From Codonopsis lanceolata (Eukaryota > Streptophyta > Magnoliopsida > Asterales > Campanulaceae), in contig CM028382.1 of assembly GCA_013146195.2 (NCBI GenBank), forward strand, positions 63,329,358 through 63,393,357: 64,000 nt of DNA. Reading direction: 5' to 3'. This document shows, piece after piece, positions 56,530 to 64,000 of this stretch. A program made the translations under genes and the position numbers. Every line of letters begins with the position of its first letter. Position 1 is the stretch's first letter. The notes under the pieces are model-generated. The model was not told the DNA's origin. It did not search any database and was given only the letters and a program-made list of their open reading frames with translations.

Positions 56530-56712
56530 TTACAAAGGGTTGGGAAGATGGGAGATGTGGGTGTCCCGATCTCGTACCAGGTTGCCCCAATCATCCTTGG
56601 AGTACGTATAATTCAGCCGATTCCGAACCAAGATAGGAGGTTCTCTCCTCCTACCGCCAGATTCGGGGCGCATCGGTGCCTTTCCCTTCCTGGATTGTGA
56701 AGAAGAAGCCAT
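56530..56712 (-). pseudogene. T3 antisense aORF, probable first exon
   Basis: The minus-strand ATG at 56712 opens MASSSQSRKGKAPMRPESGG and continues RRREPPILVRNRL to a donor-like cctttgtaaga at 56533-56523. If not spliced it stops in that gtaa. A CT-rich leader precedes it (56720-56880, ctccctcttctttcttc type), as in plant 5' UTRs. The exon it should join lies in the domain seen in T2 (22650-23460), which T3 has lost. No match to a named domain; a basic, disordered N-terminus is all that shows. Confidence 0.45.
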
Positions 56713-57074
56713 CTGCTAAGTAAAACACTGAAATTGGCGGAAGAAAATCGAGAAAAGGAGCAAAAATGAAGAAAAAAAAAAGAAACAGCAGGCAGCAGCA
56801 ACTATGGCGAGGAGCAGTAGAAGAAGGAAATGAAGAAAGAAGAGGGAGAGAAGCAGTAGCTTCCTTTCTCAAATTCCCGTCCACTTAAGGGAGAAAAAGG
56901 GAAGTTTCCCTTTTCCCCCTCCAAAGTTTGCAAAGACTCGGTCCTCGAAGTTTTGAATTCTCAAAATGGTCCCTGAGCCTAACAGAAAGTTAACAAAGTT
57001 AGTCTTGTTAACCAAAATTTGCGACCATTCACCAAAGGACAAAGGAAATAACTTCCCCAGCAGAAAAAGAAATC

Positions 57075-57157
57075 AAAAGAAAAAAAAAAGAAAAGAAAGA
57101 AGAAAAAAAAAAGAAATCAAAAGAAAAGAAAAGAAAAAGAAAAATCAAAAGAAAAAA
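57075..57157. repeat. Purine-rich low-complexity tract in T3
   Basis: Runs of aaaagaaaag without unit structure. The K/F-rich ORFs here come from it. T1 has the corresponding T-rich tract at 10616-10684. Confidence 0.8.
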
Positions 57158-57180
57158 ATGAGCAAGATTCCCAGCATCAG

Positions 57181-57248
57181 GCCGAACTACGTTTGGTCTG
57201 ATTCCTTGAAAAAGGATACGTAGGCAACCTACATCAGTAGGTCCGACC
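57181..57248 (+). repeat. Hairpin-bearing module, T3 copy 1
   Basis: gccgaactacgtttggtctg through gtccgacc, with hairpin cctac-atca-gtagg. It is the same module as T1 9674-9744, inverted because T1 and T3 have opposite orientation. Confidence 0.65.
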
Positions 57249-57429
57249 ATTACAATAAAAAAAAAGCAAAATAAATAAATTCCCCAGCAAAGAGTGGCAG
57301 AAATGTCAAAATCAGCCGAATCCGCGGCAGCCACCCGGGTGCAAACAGGTAAGTCAAGTACAGTATTCCTACCCTGACTCTAGAATAATTTCCTTTTAAG
57401 AAAAATTTGTTTTTCAAAAAAAAAAAACA

Positions 57430-57645
57430 ACACAAAAAAAGAGGAATATTTCAAAAAACACAAAAAAAGAAGAATATTTCAAAAAACACAAAAAAAGAAG
57501 AATATTTCAAAAAACAAAAAAAAAGAGGAATATTTCAAAAAAAATAATATTTCAAAAAACAAAAAAAAGAGGAATATTTCAAAAATACAAAAAAGAGGAA
57601 TATTTGAAAAAAAACAAGAAAAAAAAGGAAGGAAAAAGAATATTT
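57430..57645. repeat. ~28-bp A-rich minisatellite in T3
   Basis: About seven copies of aagaggaatatttcaaaaaa plus a variable caaaaaa tail, between the antisense exon and the 3' LTR. Confidence 0.8.
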
Positions 57646-57684
57646 TCCACTTCATAATTTTCGAGAATACTTGAAGAATGATCA

Positions 57685-58040
57685 ATTCGTCGTGCTCGGC
57701 GACGGATCTTTAGTCAAGCACAATTTTCTGGATATCTAAAATTTTCGGATATGTCCGAAACAAGACGATCAAGGCCCGACATACCTAGAAAATTCTTCTT
57801 AACACATTTCAACTACAAGGTTTTGACCGGTTGAAATTGTGGTAACGTAAAAGCACGCAGGTTTCGGCAACGGATTTTAGTCAAGCACACGCTTTTTCGA
57901 TATTTGAAAAGTTTTCGGGTTATGTCCGGAAACAAGACAAATGATCAAGGCCTTACATAATTAGAAAATTTTTCTTAACACGTTTCAACTACAAGGTCTT
58001 TACCAGTTGAAAGGTGGTAACAGAAAAACATTCAAATCTT
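57685..58040. repeat. ~175-bp direct duplication in T3
   Basis: Two units share ttagtcaagcac, ttttcggatatgtccg/ttttcgggttatgtccg, gatcaaggcc, cttaacac and tttcaactacaagg. The first starts near 57693 and the second near 57868. There is no ORF. Confidence 0.75.
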
Positions 58041-58129
58041 CATACCGTATTTGACGACGGTTTCGGACCGGAAGAATACGGCTTTTTCGAAAAACACAAA
58101 AATCTTTTTCCGTTGTAGTTTAAGGTTTT

Positions 58130-58201
58130 GGCCTGAACTACGCTTGGTCTGATTTCCTTTAATAGGGAATACGTAGGCAGCCTACATTAGTAGGTCCGAC
58201 C
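58130..58201 (+). repeat. Hairpin-bearing module, T3 copy 2
   Basis: ggcctgaactacgcttggtc through ggtccgacc, with hairpin cctac-atta-gtagg. It lies 230 bp before the 3' LTR. Confidence 0.65.
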
Positions 58202-58419
58202 ATTAGAGCACATTAAATTCACATCTGCTTAAAACTGCGAATACTTTTTATAACCGACTAAAAATGTCTAGCTTATAGAGTTTGGATAGCATGTTCCTGT
58301 GCATTATAACTGCTACCAATTGCATTCTCCTTCTTAATTGAACGAAATTGGAGAGTCTTGTTTATCAACGATGTTCGCCTACTCAAGAAGTCGTAAGGTT
58401 ACCCAGTAAACTCCATCGC

Positions 58420-58430
58420 GTTGAGGGGCT
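58420..58430 (+). other. T3 polypurine tract
   Basis: gttgaggggct, matching the T1 tract, directly before the LTR start. Confidence 0.65.
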
Positions 58431-60192
58431 CTCAGACACCCCAATTTCGCACCTCGTATGTGACCGACATAAAATATCAAGAACTGTTAAAACTTAACAA
58501 ATGTCAAGTTGCGTAAGTCAAAATGCGAAAGGAAAAGCAGATGCGCGATGCTGAACTGCAGGGGCTAAAATGACAAATTTTGAAATTTCAAAAAGCTTGG
58601 TGCCGCAGCATAGCTTGCCGCACCAAGTCTTTCTTCCATGCTCTCTCACGATCAAATGGGTACAACTCTCAAAGCTCAATGTACAAGTGGCTGATGCACA
58701 AGAAACAAACGAAGAAATTCCCACTGCGTCCTCAACTCCAACTATAAATAGAGACCAGGCCTCGCCCGCATTTTCACCGGTTAGTTTAAATTTTATCGCA
58801 ATAAGCTCGCTTCGCGATCTTTCGATACACTTAGTACGAGAGGTGCGAGATAGGTGAGTGGAAGCCCCTATAATCTCCAAACCCCGTCCAAACTCTGCCA
58901 AATCAAAAACCCATAGGTTATAAGTGATCCCTAGCCTAGTTGTTAGGTATCCACCTCAAAACCCCAAATTCAAAAATCCCAAAATAAGTCGTTACTCGCC
59001 CGAGTAACGAGCTAAAAAGTCAAAACTTAAGTCTAGGTTCCGCCCAACCAAAAGGCCAAAACCTACCCAAATAAAGCCGTCACTGCCCGAGTTGATAAGC
59101 CCAAACCTCAAAAATCAATCAAATCAAGCTCATCCGCTCAATTCAAACAAAAGACTCTCCCTCAAGGAAGCGAGACACCGCCGCTCTAAAAGGTAATACC
59201 TTTAAGAGCGTGTTTTATTTTATTTGTATTTTATGTCTTTTATTTATTTTTCAAAAATTGTTATTTAAATCCGGCGCAATGTAGTCAATATAAGCCGTTG
59301 AAGCCGCCGGATTAGATTAGGAAAAATTATGTAAAAGAGCCGTTATAATGGCCAAATATTCTTAAATGTGTTTGTAATTATTGGAAGGACGGCTGCGAGT
59401 CCAGAATAATGTAGCCACGAATGTATCTGTTTAATTTTCCCTTGTCAAAATAAGACCTTATTTATTTGCTAGATTAATATAACAATGAGCATACTTCACC
59501 AAAAACGTTTTGAGATCGAAGAAAGGCGAGTTGGGTGCCTAGCACCTTCCCAACTCGTAACTTAGCCCCGAACCCGCTTTCTAAAATCTACGGTTTTTCT
59601 TTTTTCGGTTTTCCTTTATTTTTGCCTTAAAATAAAGGTGGCGACTCTAAAACTTTCGGATCCGTGGGGTCTCGCAACATTCCTCTTTGCACTTTCCTGT
59701 TCTCTCCCTAAAAAGGGAGATACGGAATGGAGGGTGATGTATTCCCATATCCCGGTATCCCCTAAACAAGGGATAACTTGATGCGCTGGAAACCCATCGC
59801 CCATAGCGCGCTCAGATTGGGCCATAAGGCTATTTTAGTAAATCCATAAGTGGGCGTCGCAATATCTTTTCTTGCACTTCTTTATTTTCCCCTGAAAGAT
59901 AAAAGGGGAGAATGAGAATGGAAAGGTAATGCATTCCCATATCCTGTTATCCCCGAAATAAGGGATAACCTGACATGAGGAAACCTTTAGTTCCCATTTT
60001 GGATACAAAATCCACTCGTGGCAACCGAGGCACATTCCAACGTGCTAACATAGACGACACTCCTCTCGCACTTTGGATTTCGCCTTCCCCTAAACAAGGG
60101 AGGGTGGAACGAGAGCGTGGTGTCCCCGCATCCACGTCAGCACGCACACCCTAAACAAGGCGCGGGGCGCTGAGCACATCCCGAACCTCACA
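58431..60192 (+). repeat. T3 3' LTR (1762 bp)
   Basis: It starts ctcagacaccccaatttcg (first bases decayed from tgtagacacc) and ends gcacatcccgaacctcaca. It has a TATA box at 58742, the gcgagttgggtgcctagcac phrase shared with T1 and T2, and tcccctaaacaaggga motifs. The ORFs inside it are chance frames. Confidence 0.88.
58742..58751 (+). promoter_or_regulatory. TATA box in T3 3' LTR
   Basis: CTATAAATAG about 311 bp inside the LTR, equivalent to 17056 and 21219. Confidence 0.6.
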
Positions 60193-60197
60193 ACCGG
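60193..60197. repeat. Candidate right TSD of T3 (accgg)
   Basis: The five bases directly after the T3 LTR end. The left copy is beyond the gap, so it cannot be confirmed. Confidence 0.4.
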
Positions 60198-61958
60198 TGA
60201 GTTCTCACTTCGACCTTGGTCTTCTACGATCTGCTGGGATCTCCTACCTTCCCATTGAAGGAGTTGAACCCCGAGTTATCATCGATCCAGAAACTCCCCA
60301 TCCATACTGGGGATCTTGCCATGGGAATAAATTCCCTAGTGAGTGCGAGGATTGTGCTCGTGTCGGAGCTCTCTGCCGACCTTCTTTCTCGCTTTCTGGT
60401 TACATTTCAACTGCTTACTTCATCACCCTTTTTTAATAACTTTACAAATCTATGCTTTTCCCTGGTTAACATTCTCTTGATCTTATGCAGATATGAGGCA
60501 ATTAACAGACGTGAGCAAATTCATGCAGGCTGCGAAGAAGAGCTCCAACAAGCGAGCTAAGCACTTGTCAACCCAGCCAGCCATCAATCTTCCCACGGTC
60601 CCGGCCAACACTTCAAGCCGAGGAACAAAACGCCAAAGAACCGAAACCAACCTGCGGCAGCAGCTTTTATCCCAAGCACTGCCAGAGAAATAGTGAACAT
60701 CTCCCCGCCAATCATCAACATCGAACCAACTGAAAGCCCGAGGAGACACAAACGCCGGGCAAACAAGGCTATCATGGAAGAAAGTACTCCCCCACTCCCC
60801 TCTTGGCAGAAAGAAGACTTCGTCATGCCAGACGATCAACCCAAAGCCGCGCCTCATCGTGGAGCTCGCCTAACGCATCGGATCTCCACAACATCGCCAG
60901 ACACACAACGAAGTGGTTTCCAAGCCACTACTGGACTTGGTTTGATGAAGCGATTACACCATAGTGGGATCCAGAAGAAATACGCCGACCAAGCGAGCTC
61001 CGTCTTGATCAGGGAAATGGGCATGTGCATGACCGAGGTAATACTTTCTTCTTACCACTTGCTTTCTTTCCCTTTTTCTGTCTTCTAAGCCACAATTTTT
61101 CTGACAGATTGCCAATAAATCCATTTTGATGTATGAGCGCCTGATCACCAACCTTAACAAGAACAACACTCTTACTGCCGAAAAGGATACCCTAACCACC
61201 GAGAAGAATGCTTTGGAGGAGAAAATTAACTGCATCCGGGCCGACCTCAAAACTACCGAGGAGTCCCTCACGAGCAAAGTGACCGAACTCTCCCAAATAG
61301 AATCTGAGAAGAAAGCCTTGGAATCCCAGCTGAACCTTTCCAAGAAATCGGAAGAAACCGCTCTCAACAACATAGCCGGAGTGCGCAGGGAACTTCGTGC
61401 CTGCCAAGGTGAACTAGAAGCTGCTAATGCCACCATCACCAGCCTCGAGCAAAAACTAGCGGGGTCCAGCTCTTCGTCCAGTGAGGAGCAGAAACAACAA
61501 ATCATTGAAGATTATAAGAACTCGAACGACTTCGCCAACAGTGTTGAAGGTGAGGCTTACCCATTCTTTGTTCACGGCATGAACCACGTCTTAAGGCAGA
61601 TTGCTTGCAGCGGGTTGGAAATTCGCCCCGAGCAACTCGCCGAATGGGGAGCCAATCCATTATTTTGCTCGTCTGCTCGCCCCGGCCACTCCCTCGTGCC
61701 CTTTAATGAAGATGAACTGGAGTCATTGGCCGAGGCCGATACTGAGAAGGGCTTATCCCCCTGGAATCCGCCTCCTGTCACCAACCCCACTGTCACCGAG
61801 CTCATGACACAAATACGGGCTCAAGCTCAAGCCCTCAAAGAACCACTGACAATGCCCAAGGCCAAGCTGATGACGAAGTTACCATCTTGGATACAACTGA
61901 AGGTACCGAGGAACCTGCTCCTGCTTCAACCGAGAACAACACTGCCCCTTGTGCTTGA
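60193..61958 (+). pseudogene. T4 antisense aORF: spliced coiled-coil gene, 5' part lost to T3
   Basis: Three exons join in phase: 60193-60398, 60491-61037 and 61108-61958, with introns gttaca...tgcag and gtaata...gacag. The first reads PIEGVEPRVIIDPETP and CARVGALCRPSFSLS. The second is basic (AAKKSSNKRAKHLS, RRHKRRANKAI) with one frame change near 60650. The third is a coiled coil (NTLTAEKDTLTTEKNALEEK, SQIESEKKALESQLNLSKK, to about 61460), a serine run, then a mixed domain (EAYPFFVHGMNHVLRQIACS). The acidic end (EGTEEPAPASTENNTAPC) needs a frame change near 61840; the alternative frame runs to 62019. It resembles the antisense extra ORFs of Retand-like Tat elements. Function unknown. Confidence 0.6.
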
Positions 61959-62106
61959 ACTCGTAACAATGGCCTGCGTGCCTTTCTGGCCTCCGTGCCT
62001 TGTCTCAAAAACAATTTAACTTTTATCTGTAATATTTCTATTTGCTTTTCTTTACTTTTGGATGACAACCTTATATAAATTTTTGTCAAGCAAAATAATT
62101 TTTTAC

Positions 62107-62120
62107 TCGCTCTAAAGCGA
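62107..62120. repeat. Small hairpin in T4 junction
   Basis: tcgctctaaagcga, a 5-bp stem with a 4-base loop, upstream of the three larger hairpins. Confidence 0.4.
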
Positions 62121-62159
62121 TCACTATTTAGCCAAATTATCCCACTCGAGCATCAACTC

Positions 62160-62195
62160 CTTTTACGAGCATAAAGCCCTCTATGCTCGTAAAAG
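62160..62195. ncRNA. T4 junction hairpin 1
   Basis: Arm cttttacgagcata pairs perfectly with tatgctcgtaaaag around the loop aagccctc (14-bp stem). Being nearly symmetric it can form on either strand. Confidence 0.6.
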
Positions 62196-62223
62196 AGAGA
62201 CTAATTCGAGAACCGGGAAACCT

Positions 62224-62281
62224 CTCCTCAAACTTTTTCGAACATAAATCCCTCTATGCTCGAAAAAAGACAATTGAGGAG
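62224..62281. ncRNA. T4 junction hairpin 2
   Basis: Outer stem ctcctcaa/ttgaggag and inner stem tttttcga-a-cata/tatg-c-tcgaaaaa (one mismatch) around aatccctc, nearly the same loop as hairpin 1. Confidence 0.6.
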
Positions 62282-62301
62282 ATATTTAACTCGAACACCA
62301 A

Positions 62302-62342
62302 CTCTTTAACCGAGCAAGAAAAAGCTCATGCTCGATAAAGAG
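62302..62342. ncRNA. T4 junction hairpin 3
   Basis: ctcttta and cgagca on the left pair with tgctcg and taaagag on the right, with a short internal bulge and a loop agaaaaagctca. Confidence 0.55.
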
Positions 62343-62473
62343 AATAATCGAGAAAACAACAAAAACCAACTCGAAGACCAACTTTCCAAACACAAGGTTG
62401 AAAAGACAATCGAGTTTCACCATTATTAATTGCCATGAGAAAAAGGATCAAAGAATTACATATTGCAAATCAA

Positions 62474-63961
62474 TTACCAATAGTATTTCTTCAAATGATC
62501 CGCATGCCATGGATGCTTTAACTTGTCACCATCCTCTGTCCGCAACATATAAGTGCCTTCCTTAATGATCCTCGAAATCTGAAAAGGACCTTCCCAGTTT
62601 GGTGACGCCTCATTCACCGATGACCCGTTGCCTCAATTTTACGAAGGACCCAATCCCCCACAGCAAACGATCGACCACGAACCCTTTTATCGTGGTGAGC
62701 TTTTGCTCGTTGCTTGTAATTTGCCATTCTCATCTTAGCTTCCAACCGTTTTTCCTCCAATAAATCCAAATCAGTTGCTCGAGCTGTGTTATTAGACTCA
62801 ACATTGTAGTTTAAAACCCTATAAGTAGGCAGATACATCTCCACCGGGGCCATGGCATCAGACCCATAAGCCAAAGAAAAGGCGGTCTCTCCTGTTGGAC
62901 CCCTTACTGTCGTTCTAACTGCCCACAAGGCTGAAGGCAATTCATCTACCCATCTTCCAGCTTTTTCTTCCAAATTCCTCTTCAAAACGTGCAGGATTTG
63001 TTTATTCGCAGCTTCAGCCTGCCCATTACCTTGAGGATACGCTACAGATGACTGCCAATGCTTCACCCTCATTTGCTCGCATGCCTTAGTAAACTTTTCC
63101 GAGAACTGAGTCCCATGATCCGACGCGATTGCTCGCGGGACTCCAAACCGACACCATATGTGCTCATGAACGAAATCGATAACATTTACCTCACTTATAG
63201 TTGCTAGTGGTTTCGCCTCCACCCATTTAGTGAAATAATCAACAGCTACTACCGCATACTTGAATTTCGAGCGAGCTACGGGAAAAGGACCAGTCAAGTC
63301 TATTCCCCACATATCGAACGGCCATGAAGCTATAACAGGGGTCTGCTTGGTAGATGGCAAACGTGGGATATCTGCATAACGCTGACACTTGTCGCATCGA
63401 CGAACATACATCTCAGCATCCCGTCGTAATGTTATCCAGTAAAATCCAGCTGCCAAAACTTTCTCGGCTAATGACCTCTGACCGGGGTGACCTCCACACT
63501 TGCCTTCATGCACTTCGCCCAAAATTCCTTCCGTCATCTCCGGTCGCACACACCTCAGTAGAGGTCGGGAGTAAGATCTCCGATACAAAATGTTATCCAA
63601 AACTAGATAACGACATGATCGTTTTTGGATTGTTCTAGCTTCCTTCTTGTCTTCAGGTAACACCCCCTGTTCGATGTAAGCCCGAAGATCATCTATCCAA
63701 CATCTTGTAGCCGGCTCAATATCCATAACCACCTCTTTCTCAATGACAGGAACCTCCAAATGCTCGATCATGACTCCAGGGTGTAAAGATTGAATTTCAT
63801 CCTCAGCCATCTTCGACAGATAATCTGCTCGCATGTTATCCTCCCGAGCAATTCTCACTAATTCCCAGTAATCAAAGTCCTTTAAAATTTCCTTTACCAT
63901 CGCACAATAACGAACCAAGATCGGATGATGTACTGCATAATCACCCTTGACTTGATCCAAA
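62474..63961 (-). CDS. T4 RNase H end and integrase
   Basis: The open frame 63978-62614 encodes the RNase H end (AREDNMRADYLSKMA), the integrase zinc domain H157, H164, C195, C198 (HEGKCGGHPGQ, CDKC), and a core with D227 (WGIDLTGPFP), D287 (AIASDHGTQFSEKF) and E322 (QAEAANK). D287 and E322 are exactly 35 apart, so the D,D35E triad is intact. A frame change near 62615 leads to the C-terminal part (NWEGPFQISRIIKEGTYMLR) and the natural TAA at 62474-62476. The first residues of the frame (MATLN) come from the LTR fragment at 63962. It is the best integrase in the window, but lacks its upstream pol. Confidence 0.9.
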
Positions 63962-64000
63962 AAGTTTAGAGTCGCCATATTTATTTTAAGGCAAAAATAA
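63962..64000 (-). repeat. Fragment of a T1-type LTR at the window edge
   Basis: ttagagtcgccat followed by ttattttaaggcaaaaataa matches T1 LTR 15991-16025 with one difference. It begins inside the LTR, not at a terminus, and cuts the T4 RNase H. Confidence 0.7.

Larger units (their letters stand above)
51785..60192 (+). mobile_element. T3: Tat-lineage Ty3/gypsy element, 5' part lost at the gap
   Basis: Plus-strand RT, aRNH and integrase remnants, three 49-bp junction hairpins, a minus-strand aORF in pieces, 3' non-coding repeats, a polypurine tract and a 3' LTR, in the same order as T1 and T2. Gag, protease, PBS and the 5' LTR fall in or beyond the gap. Coding parts have many small deletions. 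After the LTR end comes accgg, a candidate TSD, and the aORF of T4 resumes, so T3 inserted in T4. Confidence 0.85.
60193..63961 (-). mobile_element. T4: second Tat-lineage Ty3/gypsy element (Retand-like), partial
   Basis: Minus-strand RNase H end and integrase (63961-62474) with a convergent plus-strand extra ORF (60193-61958) and a hairpin array between. The pol proteins and the aORF differ clearly from T1-T3, so this is another Tat family. Both ends are cut: by T3 on the left and by an LTR fragment at 63962 on the right. No T4 LTR is in the window. Confidence 0.75.

Noticed and set aside
57029..57685. F/K-rich ORFs in T3
   Set aside because: They arise from A-rich tracts and the 28-bp minisatellite.
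1..64000. tRNA or rRNA genes
   Set aside because: No cloverleaf or rRNA-like stretch was found by eye; tRNA-like words occur only as retrotransposon primer sites.

Overview
The window is repeat-dominated nuclear DNA of a flowering plant, most likely a dicot. The evidence is Ty1/copia Sireviruses with post-pol env-like ORFs, Ty3/gypsy Tat-lineage elements with a second archaeal-type RNase H and a tRNA-Arg primer site, a hAT (RICESLEEPER-type) relic, a Stowaway-like MITE, and an intron-split host gene with two MATH domains. Nothing looks bacterial, organellar or viral. Labels used below: S1 and S2 = Sirevirus-like copia elements; T1-T4 = Tat-lineage gypsy elements; C1 = small copia element.

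Layout. 1-19387 is S1 on the plus strand, its left part outside the window: decayed gag-pol, then an env-like gene with its own TATA-like box and an intron directly after the ATG, then a 1200-bp 3' LTR (18188-19387). T1 (7444-17421, minus strand, 5-bp TSD aggcc) is nested inside the env-like gene. 19690-20877 is a broken hAT transposase, cut by the LTR that opens the composite T2 block (20878-33481). T2 carries the most complete Tat gag-pro-RT-RNaseH-aRNH-INT on the minus strand and a convergent plus-strand additional ORF (aORF, plant-mobile-domain-like), but its two LTRs face opposite ways. 34587-36084 is a non-autonomous TIR transposon, 36333-36474 a MITE, and 36780-41897 a young copia element C1 with 289-bp LTRs and TSD gatca. 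C1 sits 29 bp beyond the stop codon of the only intact host gene I can reconstruct, a six-exon MATH-domain gene (41926-45095, minus strand, 309 aa). S2 (about 45240 to the gap) is a decayed Sirevirus beginning about 150 bp upstream of that gene's start. After a 100-N gap (51685-51784), T3 (plus strand, to 60192) is a decayed Tat element with a good 3' LTR. It interrupts the aORF of T4 (60193-63961, minus-strand pol). The last ~39 bases are a fragment of a T1-type LTR inside the T4 RNase H.

Main pattern. In all four Tat elements pol and an antisense gene point at each other, and the gap between them holds hairpins. T1, T2 and T3 share a 49-bp three-tier stem-loop (3, 1 and 3 copies) with a GAAA tetraloop and a paired T:A to C:G change in the outer stem. 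T4 has three different hairpins in the same place. In T4 and T3 the antisense gene shows splice signals and looks like a real spliced gene. I regard this convergent architecture (gag-pol, structured junction, spliced antisense gene) as the most interesting content. Antisense extra ORFs in Tat elements are known; I do not know of a description of the covarying junction hairpins.

Limits: reading frames, splice sites, LTR ends and TSDs were read by eye. Family names rest on recognised motifs, not on database searches.
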